From NCBI GenBank assembly GCA_031761405.1, contig JASEVX010000011.1, positions 42,326,411-42,390,410 on the forward strand: a DNA stretch of 64,000 bases, in the 5' to 3' direction. The position numbers and the translations under genes are program-made. Shown here in pieces: positions 31,311 to 42,361 of the stretch. A model generated the notes under the pieces. The model worked only from the letters and a program-made list of their open reading frames with translations. It did no database searches and was not told the origin of the DNA. Position 1 is the stretch's first letter, and each line of letters opens with the position of its first letter. Source of the DNA: Serripes groenlandicus. Lineage: Eukaryota; Mollusca; Bivalvia; Cardiida; Cardiidae.

Positions 31311-31436
31311 TTCCCTGCTCGGTAGGTACCGATTAAGGAATTGCCAGAAATAACAGGAACGAATCGGATTGTATTGATTTCTTAATTGGCTAAAGTATAC
31401 CTATTAAAGGTTTGTGTCCAAGACAAACATTGGGGC

Positions 31437-31458
31437 GGGGGGGGGGGGGGGGGGGGGG
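31437..31458. repeat. poly-G run (22 bases)
   Basis: Uninterrupted G tract immediately before the 182-bp duplication. Confidence 0.95.
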
Positions 31459-31574
31459 TACTGTACATCCTGATCAGCATCTTCACTATTATGAAATAAG
31501 AGAATGTTATTTTCTTATGACATACCGGAAATCATCTAATGAACAGCATAACTAGTTTAGCACTAGATAAACAT

Positions 31575-31641
31575 TTACTTGACCGCCTCAATGGTGTAGT
31601 GGTAGAGAGTCCACCTCGGGTGCGGGTGGTCACAGGTTTGA
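31575..31641 (+). mobile_element. SINE family 3, head-only fragment
   Basis: CAATGGTGTAGTGGTAGAGAG through GTCACAGGTTTGAT, then divergent. It is the right end of a duplicated segment (31459-31640, repeated at 31988-32169) rather than an independent insertion. Confidence 0.8.
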
Positions 31642-31790
31642 TAAAACTCAGTTCATCGAGGCACATATACACACTAAGTATGTTTTTCTTTCAGCGCCGA
31701 ATTGTTTAAAGTAGACTCTTCCATGTTCAAAATCGGGTGTGTCCATTTCTCAATTTATGAAAGTTGTGGACTATTTTGGTAACTAAAAGG

Positions 31791-31852
31791 CAAACAATGC
31801 TGATTTCAGGTGAGACGGCTCGAGCTGACTCACCTGAAATCAGCATTGTTTG
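31791..31852. repeat. perfect 24-bp-arm hairpin
   Basis: Arms CAAACAATGCTGATTTCAGG(TGAG) and the exact reverse complement around a 14-bp loop containing GGCTCGAGCTGA. It lies between the two copies of the 182-bp duplication. Confidence 0.9.
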
Positions 31853-32101
31853 CAAAAATCTCAATATCTCAATATCTCAAAAAAAATCTCAATATTGCCT
31901 GTGGCGCTAAAAGAGTTAAGCATTATTTAATTATACTGTTTATGGGATATAGATATAATAATGAAGACCCTGATCATACTGCATAAGTACTGTACATCCT
32001 GATCAGGATCTTCACTATTATGAAATAAGAGAATGTTATTTTCCTATGACATACCGATATCATCTAAGGAACAGCATAACTAGTTTAGCACTAGATAAAC
32101 A

Positions 32102-32360
32102 TTGACTTGACCACCTCGATGGTGTAGTGGTAGAGCGTCCACCTCGGGTGCGGGTGGTCACAGGTTTGATCCCTGGCCGGGTCATAACGCATTGAAATGG
32201 TAGTAATGGCTGCCTTTCGTGGCGCTGAGGGTTGCAGGGTTAGCATAACGACTGACTGGCTGATGCAGGATAAATTGACAAGAAGTACTGGTAATTTACC
32301 CAGGAAACTCCGTGATATAACATAAAAAATGTTGAAAGCGGCGTTTAACACCAAACAATA
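32102..32360 (+). mobile_element. SINE family 3 (tRNA-Pro-like head), full copy
   Basis: The head GATGGTGTAGTGGTAGAGCG has a loop CTCGGGT (CGG) and box B AGGTTTGATCCC. The body ends GTTGAAAGCGGCGTTTAACACC. ATAAACATT on both sides (32093-32101 and about 32361-32369) is a probable duplication. Confidence 0.85.
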
Positions 32361-32459
32361 AACATTTAATTTCTGTGTAGCTTAAGATGGTTGTATCTGG
32401 AGAACGACTATAAGTTATTGGGTTTACTGACCCACTACGGAACTAATGATGACCCTGTA

Positions 32460-32583
32460 GTAATCATCGTTCTGAGCAATGGCACCTAAATCTGCATTGT
32501 TTACTAAAGGGTCTTAAATTGCCCCTAATCCAGGGTTTTCAAAATATGTTTTGAGTTACAACCGTTTCACGCCAAGCCCTCGA
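32460..32583. mobile_element. family C MITE, half copy
   Basis: GAGCAATGGCACCTAAATCTG through to CGTTTCACGCCAAGCCCTCG; this is one arm ending at the hairpin centre. Family A-like sequence follows at 32584-32690. Confidence 0.8.
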
Positions 32584-32999
32584 AATTATAATTTGTTTTA
32601 CAATTTTATCAAATACTTTTCAATAGTAATACTTTTCATCATAGAGATTTTCCATAATGTGCCTAACTTTTTCTGCTATACTAACTTATATGCTGCTGTT
32701 GTATTTTCTTTTCGCCTTGCGTTGTGATATTTTATCATACATATCCAAATGTTATAAATTAAGTTTTAAAAAAAAGATTCAAATATGAACGGTCAATCGA
32801 AAAAAAGAAGAAAACAAACCTTTATTTCGTGTTTGCAGTCATGCCCCATTGCCTGCAAGAATAATGTACATTCAACACTACGTAAAACTTAAACTCGGTG
32901 GGTCTTGTATTTAGTTAGTTTAGTATAACTATTACTCATATACAGTGTATCTGGAAAAAGAGAAACAGAAAAACAACAAATTATCAAATCAAATTATTA

Positions 33000-33075
33000 C
33001 GTGGAAGACAGTGTTGCATCCGGGTCGATAATTTACGTATAGTCCACACTTTTGGTTTTCTCGTGGAACGACTCT
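33000..33075. mobile_element. family B MITE, end fragment
   Basis: CGGGTCGATAATTTACGTATAG and TTTTGGTTTTCTCGTGGAACGAC. Confidence 0.7.
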
Positions 33076-33150
33076 TATGTAAACATGTAGAAATGCAATT
33101 GCATCATTTGTTGGCGAACAGTGCAACGTTACATATGATGGCTCATTATG

Positions 33151-34256
33151 TCTCCCCGATACATGGGGGTGACATATTAATTTTGCCTGTTCCGCCCTTC
33201 CGTCTGTCACAATTGTTTCCACTCAATAACTGAAGAACGTTTGGGCGTAGGAACTTCATACTTGGTATGCAGGTTGGTCATGACCAGTAGCTGACCCCTA
33301 TTGATTTTGATGTCAGAAGGTCAAAGGTCAAGGTCATGGTGACCTTGTGGTTTCCGCTCAATAACTGAAGAACGCTTGGGCCGAGGAACTCCATACTTGG
33401 TATGCAGGTTAGCCATGGTCAGTAGAAGACCCCTATCAATTTTGATTTTTTTTTGCTTGGGGCCCAGGAACTTCATCCTTGGTGTGCAGGTTGGTCACTA
33501 CCAGCAAATGAGCTCTATTGATTTTGAGATCACTAGGTCAAAGGTCAAGGTCACGTCCATCACACTTGTTTCCACTCAATAACTGAAGAACGCTTGGGCG
33601 TAGGAACTTCATGCTTGGTATGCAGGTTGGTCATGACCAGTAGATGACCCCTATTGATTTTGATGTCAGAAGGTCAAAGGTCATGGTGACCTTGTGAGGT
33701 AAAAAATGCAAGTTTGCCATGCCCAGTAGAAGACCCCTATTGATTTAGAGGTCAGTACATCTAAAGTCAAGGTCACAGTGACCTCGAGCTGAAAGGTAAC
33801 AGTGACAATGAGCTGAAAATTTGTTTTTGCTTAATGGCTTTTGCCATGGAAGTTAATACTTGGTGTGCAGGTTGGTCACCACTGGCAAATGACCCCTATT
33901 GATTTTGAGGTCACTAGGTCAAAGGTCAAGGTCATGGTAACCTTCAGCTGAAAAATAGTTTCCGCTCAATAACTAAAGAATGATTATGTCGAGGAACTTC
34001 ATACTTGGATTCGCAGGTTGGTCTTTAACCAGTAGATGACCCCTATTAATTTTGTTTGATTTTGAAGTCACAAGGTCAAAGGTCAAGGTCACAGTAACAT
34101 TCACCTGAACAATTGTTTTACTCAATTACTCATACTTAGTGTGCATGTTGGTCCTAACCTGTAGATGACCCGTATTTCTTTTTACTCCATCATTTCTTTT
34201 CCTCCCCTACTACCACACAAATGGGGAGACAAGCGCTTTTTCAAAAAAGTCTCTAG
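33151..34256 (+). repeat. 1.1-kb repeat with tandem AAAGGTCAAGGTCA-type units, possibly Helitron-like
   Basis: It starts TCTCCCCGATACATGGGG and ends GGGGAGACAAGCGCTTTTTC, AAAAAAGTCTCTAG. About six units contain CTCAATAACTGAAGAACG, GGAACTTCATACTTGGT and AGGTCAAAGGTCAAGGTCA. A 5'-TC start and a 3'-CTAG end preceded by a small hairpin fit Helitrons, but no helicase is present. Confidence 0.7.
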
Positions 34257-34454
34257 TTTTCAACTGGTTTTGCTGCTGCTTATACCACGCAATACTCCAA
34301 TACAATGGTTTTCTTTCGCCCACCGTTTTCATACGACGACTCCTAGTCCAATACTGTTGCTAAACCGGATAAATGAAATGGCTCTCCTTTCAATTATTAA
34401 AATACTGCTGATATTTATAAGAAATAACCAGAGGCGTAGCTTGGCAATAATCTA

Positions 34455-34690
34455 TGTGTAGGCCATCTCGTGAGAAAATCAACATTGTGGACTCTGCGTA
34501 AAGTATCGACCCGGATCAGCCTAAGCATGCCACACAGGCGTATCCGGATATACACTTTTCGCCTCCTGTGGATTTTCTGTTTCAGGAATCACTACTCTAT
34601 TCCCCCCCCCCCCCCCCCCCCCCCCTTAGACGGAATGTGTCGGCCGGACAGCGCAGGCTGATCTGGTCGATACATTACGCAGATGTGTAT
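34455..34690. mobile_element. family B MITE with a 24-base poly-C run
   Basis: CCATCTCGTGAGAAAATCAAC and GGTCGATACATTACGCAGATG; the right TIR is truncated. The C run at 34602-34625 replaces the usual CTCTATCCCCCTGA-type segment. Confidence 0.82.
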
Positions 34691-34870
34691 CGCCGCAGCT
34701 GCTTTTGGGGGGCATCTTTAGAAAAAATGTGTACGCACGTGCCTAGAGTGCCTATATGGAGCTACGCCCCTGATAACTGCCGCGCACTGTTCTAAATTGT
34801 TTCAGTTATATTGCAGCATTTTCGTGTCCGAATGACTTGGCAGCAGAAACAGATCGTTAGCATCGTTTTA

Positions 34871-35098
34871 TTAACCCTTTCCCTCATACGACAATTCTGC
34901 AGCAGACGACTTTGAACATTTTGTCAAAAAATAGAAAATCTCTATAATTAAATAGTTAACCTATGACTAAATGTGGAAAACATTGTGACAAAAGGAGAAA
35001 TTGCACGTTTTGTGCAATTTCCTCTTTTGTTACTATGTTTTCAAATAGCCGTCTGCTGCAGAGGCGTCAGAAAGCGTCTATATGAGGGAAAGGGTTAA
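34871..35098. mobile_element. piggyBac-like MITE (family A), complete
   Basis: TTAACCCTTTCCCTCATACG and TATGAGGGAAAGGGTTAA; very close to the 23563 copy. Confidence 0.95.
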
Positions 35099-35689
35099 TT
35101 AAACAAAAAAATAAAACAAGACACTTTGTTTTATTTAATTAAGTTCACCGATATCCGGTGACGGCGGAAACACTTCTATTATATTTACATTAGCACTTGA
35201 TTTTCTGTACAAAAAAATTGTGTTCATTTTGCATGAACCGCTCGACCTTTCGTGACCTTTGTAGGCGGAGTTTGGAAAGAAAGCACGCTCTGATTGGACG
35301 CGCGTGAATAAGTATTTTATACAATAAATGGAACAAAACGTGTAGGGCAAATAGAAATGGTAAGAGCGTTTTACACCCTTGGTATGGAGTTCGGCATTCT
35401 TTTATTTTTACTTATACATGACCGGATACGTGACTGTGAGTTGTAATAAACAATGTAGCCACGGTGATTTTATGGAATACTTTCAGTTCAAGGTAAATAT
35501 AGCGTCATAATGGTATTTTTCAGTTTTCTGTTAACATTTTCGAACAAATTGTAATGTCATCATGTGCTTCCCAGAGGGTGACCACTGAATTGCCAAGTTT
35601 TAAACGATTGTTCTAACTCGCGAAATTACATGACAGTCTGACAGTCTTCAATCATTTAAATGTTGTGTGTTTTAATACGTCATGCAATA

Positions 35690-35884
35690 TTGAAATATAA
35701 ATGGCTTTTTAAAGGCCCAAAGCATGTGACATCCAATGGCTGAGTAACATGAGATGTTGGGGTGGCAGAATAAAGAATACAATATACCATGATCTCTGCC
35801 CCAGTTTGTCAAAGTTAGAGAAACATGGGATTTATGGCCCTCAAAGTACAGTATGATAAGATGGGCCTTGCCCTTGGCAATATT
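35690..35884 (-). pseudogene. pogo/jerky-type DDE transposase fragment
   Basis: The minus strand encodes ILYFEGHKSHVSLTLTNW, then after a frame change near 35780 the SHVTQPLDVTCFGPLK stretch. This matches the second D-containing strand (usually 'DGHxSH') and the 'LQPLDVGVFGPLK' motif of pogo-superfamily transposases. The catalytic D is E or lost, and no TIRs are visible, so it is a relic. Confidence 0.8.
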
Positions 35885-36362
35885 CACACAATTTAGAAAG
35901 TGGTTTGCTAAATAGTTTAGACCGCAAACGATGTAAAAGTGACTTTACAGAAAATATACATGTACTTTTATTAATTAATTATTGATATGAAGAAAAGTAA
36001 AATCAGGAAAATAATGTGCAAGCCCAGGCTTTTTGGCATAAAGGTAGCTCCGCGCCTGGGAGGATACATGTAGATTAAAGTCAACACAACAAATGACTAA
36101 TATTCTGAAATTTAATGAAATAAATGGCAAATATTCTTGCAGAAGCCAGAATATTGCCAAAAATAAATAAAAACATACTTTGGAAACAGTGCATTATTTA
36201 TAGTATTCAAGTACAGTTTATTCTTAGTATAAATTTATGACAGAAATATATCTATAAAAACAGTTTCTTTTAACTTTTCCAACTAATGAAGACTTTGAGC
36301 AGAAAACTGATTTGGAACAAATATGAACAAGTGTTAATTTTAGATCACACTTTGTAGAAAAG

Positions 36363-37278
36363 TTACTGTGGTTTAGAAATATTGATGGTACAGTTGCTGA
36401 AAGAAGCAGCTCTGAAAAAATCTGCATGACTGATATTTTGTTTATTACTCATTTTACTGCATTGAACCATCTGTGCGCAAGGAGGCACCTGATCATTATC
36501 CAGACTTATATGTGTTTTCTTGTAAGGTTGAAGAGCTGTGGATGGTCCGGGAAGCTTGGTATGGGATGCTCCCTCGGTCAGGGCCGATAGGGTGTTGCTG
36601 ATAGACTTCTTCTGCGATGTGGAATCCGCTGTGGTCGAGTGGTTAGCGTCGGGGATTTCGAAACCGGGTGTCCCGGGTTCGATCCCCAGTCGCGGCACTA
36701 CGGTCATGGTGGAGTGCCTTTCGGCAAGGCACATTTTCTAGCCTAATACTGGTTTGTTTACCCAGGGATCATGAATAATTAAATTTAATTGCGCGCTAAA
36801 TGACCTTTATATAGCTGTCGATGCGCCATAAAACAATATACATTCATTCATTCATTCTTCTGCGATGTGCTACATCCACGGTTGTATGATCTTATTGAGG
36901 CTTCATTTCTGTGGCCACTCATGAACATGATGTGCATTGCTTCATATCCTGCATCATTCATGGTTTGTATGACGGTTGCACGTAAACAGTGGGCCGTATA
37001 CCGTTGATGGAGACCTGCAGTGGCACTTATGTTCTTCATGAATATTTCAAATGTCCTTTTAGCCAGGGGCTTCTCAGTATACCAAATGTTAAATTTACAT
37101 GGGCCGCCATTGGGTTTGCAAGTGCATTATTGTCTATTTGGTTAAAGAGCATCTTGGCACTGGTATTTTGTTTCCTGATAAACAATTTCAGGACTGTCAC
37201 AGGACAAAGAGCCCCTCCTGTTGCATATATTCTCTTTTCAGAGAGCGGACTTTTTTTGTTGGCGCCACCTTGGTGATT
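36363..37278 (-). pseudogene. Crypton-type tyrosine recombinase (KIAA1958/DUF3504-like), truncated, frameshifted and SINE-split
   Basis: Reading on the minus strand: GFQPVELKNHQGG, RIYATGGALCPV, then after a 1-nt shift near 37090 the WYTEKPLAKRTFEIFMKNIS stretch, YTAHCLRATVIQ, GYEAMHIMFMSGH and SIRSYNR. These are the HxxR, GH and Tyr positions of tyrosine recombinases, and the tail FSNCTINI is typical of Crypton-derived proteins. The N-terminal half, including the first catalytic Arg, is absent: another repeat begins at 37280. The SINE at 36622-36854 interrupts the C-terminal part. It cannot make an active recombinase. Confidence 0.9.
36622..36854 (+). mobile_element. SINE family 2 (tRNA-Ser-like head), inserted in a Crypton relic
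   Basis: The head GTGGTCGAGTGG has an anticodon loop TTTCGAAA (CGA) and box B GGTTCGATCCC. The body contains GGAGTGCCTTTCGGCAAGGC and CAGGGATCATGAATAATTA, and the tail is CATTCATTCATT. The duplication TTCTTCTGCGATGTG is at 36607-36621 and 36855-36869. It splits the recombinase frame exactly, and removing it plus one duplication rejoins the frame. Confidence 0.95.
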
Positions 37279-37279
37279 T

Positions 37280-38226
37280 TTTAGCTCCACTGGCTGAAAG
37301 CCAGTCGAGCTTATGTCATGGCGAATTGTCCGTCGTACGTCCGTGCGTGCGTGCGTAAACTTTTTCCTTTTAAACGACATCTTCTCACTAACCACTTGGC
37401 CAATTTGGTTGAAACTTCATAGGAAGCATCCTCTCAATGTCCTCTCTTTAAATTCCTTCATTTTTTTTTTGATCCATCCATAATTCTGGTTTCCATGGCA
37501 ACCAAAAGAAAAAAATAGTGAAAACTTAAAAAATCTTCTTCTCTGAAAGTGTCAGGCCGATTATCAAATAATTTTGTAGAAATGTTCATTGGGTAACCCT
37601 TTATTAGATTCCTTCAAGAAATGTTGATTGATCGAAAAACATGGTCGCCAGAGGGCGGGGCTATTTTGCCTTATATGACCATAGTGAAAACTTAAAAAAT
37701 CTTCTTCTCAGAAAGTGTTCAGCCGATTTTCAAATAATTTTGTAGAATCTGTTCATTGGGTGACCCTCTATCAGATTCCTTCAAGCCATGTTGATTGGTC
37801 GAAAAATATGGCCGCCAGAGGGCGGGGCTATTTTGCTCTATATGACCATAGTGAAAATTTAAAAAATCTTCTTCTCCGAAAGTGTTGAGCAGATTTTCAA
37901 ATAATTTTGTAGAAATGTTCTTTGGGTGACCCTCTATCAGATTCCTTCAAGCCATGTTGATTGGTTCAAAAATATGGCCGCCATGGGGTGGGGCTATTTT
38001 GCCTTATATGGCTATTGTGAAAACTTAAAAAATCTTCTACTCCGAAAGTGTCAGGCCGATTTTCAAATAATTTTGCAGAAACATTCCTTGGGTGACACTC
38101 TACAAGATTCCTTTAAGCCATGGTGGTTGGTAAAAAATATGGCCACTAGGGGGCAGGGCTGTTTGGAGATTTGATTTTTGCCTTATGGCCGTGGAGCGAT
38201 ACTGGCCCTCTTGGGCCTCTTGTTTT
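37280..38226 (+). repeat. dispersed repeat with 166-bp internal tandem units, ending in CCTCTTGTTT
   Basis: It begins TTAGCTCCACTGGCTGAAAG with a hairpin (CTGGCT/AGCCAG). Units marked GATTCCTTCAAGCCATGTTG recur at about 37608, 37774, 37941 and 38106. It ends GGAGCGATACTGGCCCTC and GGGCCTCTTGTTT. It abuts the Crypton relic. Confidence 0.8.
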
Positions 38227-38375
38227 CTTTTAGCGCGCTTCATGGATTTGCAAAATGGCGGCCGAGCGTTCATACTGCATGAACGCACGAAAAATAAGAG
38301 TCAATCCTTAAATAAACGACACCGTCCATGTGTGCTTACATCGATTGCGAAACAAGCTTTTATACAATTGACTTT

Positions 38376-38600
38376 TAAACCATTCCACACAATCAACAAA
38401 CCTGCGGCAGACAACTTTGAAAAAATCAAGACAAAAGCAATGGAAAATAATTGAAATCTAAAGTTTTATTATTGAATAGAGTTGAAAACGTTGTGGAAAA
38501 AGAAGCCATATATTGTTCAATGTGTCCTCGTTTTGTCACAATGTTTTCTAGAGTCGTCTGCTGCAGATGCGTCAACATGCGTCTCTATTTGGGATATATT
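38376..38600. mobile_element. piggyBac-like MITE (family A), degenerate
   Basis: AACCATTCCACACAATCAAC, GCGGCAGACAACTTTGAAAA and GAGTCGTCTGCTGCAGATGC. Confidence 0.75.
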
Positions 38601-38638
38601 TTGTCTTGAACTCATAGCCCGTACCCCTGTAATCACAT

Positions 38639-38864
38639 TTAACCCTTTCCCACATATAGACGCTTTCCGACGCCTCTGCAGCATACGGCTTTTGAAAACA
38701 ATGTGGCAAGAGCCATTGGTCATAAGGAGAAATTTCTTCTTTTGCCAAAATGTTTTCAGCTTTATTAGAAAATATTCATTCGTTTATGGAGATATTTTCT
38801 ATTTTTTTGTTAGATGTTTCAAAAGTTGTCCGCTGCAGAATTGCTGTATGTGGGAAAGGGTTAA
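38639..38864. mobile_element. piggyBac-like MITE (family A), complete
   Basis: TTAACCCTTTCCCACATATAG and GTATGTGGGAAAGGGTTAA. Confidence 0.92.
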
Positions 38865-39379
38865 AGATGATTGGAGATGTGTGTTGATAATATATTTGGT
38901 ACAAGGATTTTAGTTACAAAGACTTCATACAAAATCTAACTAAAACTAAGTTGTTCAACATTGAGAATCGTGTATGAGATAATTCGGATTATAAGCCCTG
39001 GGGATACAAATTCGATTCATGAGGGTCATAAAACTTCGGATCGAATCGGGAGCATTCCCGAACTATCACGAATACATTTAAAACCATTAAGTTACAAATA
39101 TATCATCGACAAAGACCATCTAAATCTAAATTTATTTTGATGAAATAAAAATTACATTGTAGATGAAGAAGTGCCGCATCCGAGAACGTTTGCACCTAAG
39201 AAATATCTATAATAATATTTGATATTCATCGATTATAAGTGAAGAGGTACTTTTATTTTGTTCTTTTTTCAATCATCTTTTTCTCTAAAAATAGAATATA
39301 ATTTTTCCTTATGTGATCAATAATTTCATTGTAAAACTACTTCTTAATATGTACCAGTACTCTCTGGAATCTAGACAGA

Positions 39380-39615
39380 AAGTTTTGATCATTTTGTCCT
39401 TCATGATTTTATTTTGTTTGTATGAGAATAGCCTCGATCAATATTTAGGTATTGGTTATTGGCAGGCAATTTGTGTTGTTTCAAATATTTTGGTTTGATT
39501 TGTTTACAGGCTGATGAGACATTGGTTCAACAATGTTTGCCTTTATAAACTATGCCGTATATATTCACGTTACATGTGCCCTATACCACAAGTGCTTTCA
39601 GCGCTTTGATTATTA
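39380..39615 (+). repeat. dispersed repeat ending AGCGCTTTGATTA, copy 2
   Basis: TTTTGTCCTTCATGATTTTA, TTATTGGCAGGCAATTTGTG, TCAACAATGTTTGCC and GTGCTTTCAGCGCTTTGATTA. Confidence 0.75.
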
Positions 39616-39839
39616 TTTTAAACTGTATGTTATAGTACTCTAAAGAATCGTCTCATAGAAGCATAAGGTTTGGCGGTAAATAGGACATGACACGAACCTG
39701 TTCACGGTAAAAGGTACAAGTTGGCTTCAGTGAACAGTGTGGATCCAGATAAGTATGAGCATCCCAACAGTCTGATTAAGATATGCACTGTTCACATATC
39801 ACTTACAGCTTACATACGTTTGTTATCAACATGCATATA

Positions 39840-40073
39840 ATTGAGCCGTCCCGCGAGAAAACCAATATTGTGCATTCTGCTTAAAGTATCGACCCGGATC
39901 AGCCTAAGAATGCCGCGCAGGCTAACCCGGGACAGACACTCTTCGCTTCCTCTGGACTTTCTGTTTCATAATGCATTACTCTTTACCTCTATCGCCCTAA
40001 CGGAATGTGTCGGCCCGGATTAGCCTGATCAGGGTCGATACATTACGCAGAGACCATAACGTTGGCTCAACTA
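39840..40073. mobile_element. family B MITE
   Basis: TTGAGCCGTCCCGCGAGAAAAC at the left; CATTACGCAGAGACCATAACGTTGGCTCAA at the right with part of the TIR lost. Confidence 0.87.
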
Positions 40074-40429
40074 TTCTAATAAGAATGAGTAGATGCACAT
40101 GCTGATCTGACCCTACACTGTTCCGAAATGCCAACTTGTACTTTTTTCGCAATTGTTACGGCTTTTATAAGAACTTTAATTATCATACAGCTATGTCGCC
40201 TTATCCATAGATCATATTACTCTGCATAGGTTCAACACCATGAAATATTCACCACCTACTACAGTGATGGTTCAAATAGTATAACTATCATAACATATTC
40301 AAGATACGTAATCATCCATTACAACACATGTGTGTTTCAAACCATTCTATTGTCACTGTTAATAACCAATTGTAGCGTATGTCATATTATGTCGTGTTAA
40401 CTGTTTCGGCAACAATATTGAGCTTTTTG

Positions 40430-40495
40430 CAAACAATACAGATTCAGGTGAGTCAGCTCGTAACGAGCTGTCTCACCTGAAATCTGCATTGTTTG
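40430..40495. repeat. near-perfect hairpin of the same class
   Basis: CAAACAATACAGATTCAGGTGAG pairs with CTCACCTGAAATCTGCATTGTTTG, with an inner stem CAGCTCGT-AACGAGCTG. It shares the AAACAAT...CAGGTGAG arm with 31791-31852. Confidence 0.88.
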
Positions 40496-40554
40496 GCTGT
40501 GAGTTATAAAAATAGATCGGTATAACCAAGCGGGATACCCTCTATAAATAATGA

Positions 40555-40777
40555 ATGAATGTATATTGTTTTATGGCGCATCGACAGCTAAGGTCATTTA
40601 GCGCGCAATTAATTTTAATTATTCATGATCCCTGGGTAAACAAACCAGTACTAGGCTAGAAAATGTGCCTTGCCCAAGGGCACTCCACCATGACCGTAGT
40701 GCCGCGACTGGGGATCGAACCCGGGACACCCGGTTTCGAAATCCCCGACGCTAACCACTCGACCACAGCGGATTCCA
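40555..40777 (-). mobile_element. SINE family 2, second copy
   Basis: Reverse complement of the copy at 36622, nearly identical. Flanks TCTATAAATAATGA (40541-40554) and TCTATACATAATGA (40778-40791) form a 14-bp duplication with one mismatch. Confidence 0.93.
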
Positions 40778-41123
40778 TCTATACATAATGACTTTAATTA
40801 AATACTTGCTTACTAACAGAATTGCTTCAATACTCTTTTCTAATAACACGATGTTATGTTCTTTGAAATTTTAATCACACCGCTTTCCCATTTGCAAACA
40901 GTATTATCAATGGTATTAAACAAGTTTCTATACAATGTCAGTGGAAAAACCTTACAAACCTAATCCAAAAGATAGAAACAATGATCATTATTTTGTATAC
41001 ACCTTTTCCAAGTCTTTGTGAGGACAAACCCGGTGTTGTTAAATCTATTTTTTAAACAATGAACCTGCGACAGATGTCTTTGAAAGCATTTTTCCTCAAA
41101 TGTTTGCAATGCAGACATCTCTA

Positions 41124-41342
41124 AATCCTTTCTCACACACATATTCTTTCAGACTCATTCGCAACTGGTGACTTTTTAAAAACATTGTTGCAAAATGATC
41201 TCGAAGAGAATGTCCCCTTTTGCAACAATGTTTCTAACTCTATTAAAAGACTATCCCCTCATTTTAGAGAGTTTTCTTTTTCATATTAGGGCTTAGATAT
41301 TTTCAAAGTCTTCTGCTGCAGATTTGTTGTTCAAAAGGGTTA
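41124..41342. mobile_element. piggyBac-like MITE (family A), degenerate
   Basis: AATCCTTTCTCACACACATA to TGCAGATTTGTTGTTCAAAAGGGTTA. Confidence 0.72.
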
Positions 41343-41502
41343 CCATGTCACATCAAGTGAACCGTCAACCATTTCACGCATGCAGAAACATTAATGCGCA
41401 TCTGCATGCAGTGTACAACGTTGGAAAACGCGGTGTCACATAATGCAACACTGTTGTCAATTGTATTCACTCATTATTCTTCATTTGTCCCTTTATTTTA
41501 AA

Positions 41503-41560
41503 CAAGAAAGCCAAGATGTGCCTATATTGCTCACCTGGCTACCATAGCCTATATAAAAAG
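41503..41560 (-). repeat. 3' end of a CTTGTTT-class repeat, reverse
   Basis: AACAAGAAAGCCAAGATGTGC then ATATTGCTCACCTGGC, the reverse of the ending seen at 13860-13893. Confidence 0.6.
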
Positions 41561-42361
41561 GTTACCAAGAGCAGAAAGGGTCAATATTGACGTAGGGATT
41601 AAACGTTTTATATGCTACGATATATGTGATATTCAGCATGTGAAGTTTAGTCGTGAAATGACAAATTAAGTCCTGAAACCATTTGGTTTACGGTTTGCTT
41701 AACATTCACTGCAACTATAATGTGTCATACAAGCTGAAGTTTCTCAAGTGTTTTTTTTTACCAATAAACTGTTTTAAATCCTCTAACTAGATCCATTAGA
41801 TAAAAAACAAACATACGTGCTTAAATATTAACATATATTAAGGTTTATTGCCTCTAGTTATAAGTTAAATGTGACACAAACTTTGGAAGGAGAGGGGGAA
41901 GTCTATTCTCCTTCCAGTTAAGCAGAAGTATGATAGCAAAAACGGGAGTATATAAACAAAAAATACGAAGTAATTAAAAAAAAAGGAAGATATTTATGAT
42001 CAAGATTGAAAGTTCACATGTATAATCAACATCTAGTAAGAATTATTAAGTCCGTTTTGTTTATTTGTAATGTCACTGAACATGCCAGTAGAAAATTGAA
42101 AAAATAAACAAAAGAAAATGGTCAACTCAGTTCCCCAAGAGCAAATAGCGAAAACCAGTTGGTACGAATCGTTCATCTCGAACGAAACATGACAAACCGG
42201 GTACGAATCCAATGAATTTTAGAAATCGGATGAAATCGTGAAAACAGCGAAGTATTCATAACGGAAGGAAGCAGAGACAACTTAATTACTCTATGGGAAC
42301 CGATGACACATTGTCGTCTATTCAATTAGAATGACAAAAATCGCGATGACATGCTGTATTT

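Larger units (their letters stand above)
31459..32169 (+). repeat. 182-bp direct duplication flanking 347 bp
   Basis: 31459-31640 and 31988-32169 are about 95% identical, beginning ACTGTACATCCTGATCAG and ending inside the SINE box B (CACAGGTTTGAT). Only the second copy continues into the rest of the SINE. Confidence 0.9.

Noticed and set aside
34165..34461. 98-aa ORF
   Set aside because: It starts inside the Helitron-like repeat end and runs into unique DNA; no motif.
36624..36700. Functional tRNA-Ser gene
   Set aside because: Same reason: two copies with a shared non-tRNA body and target duplications.
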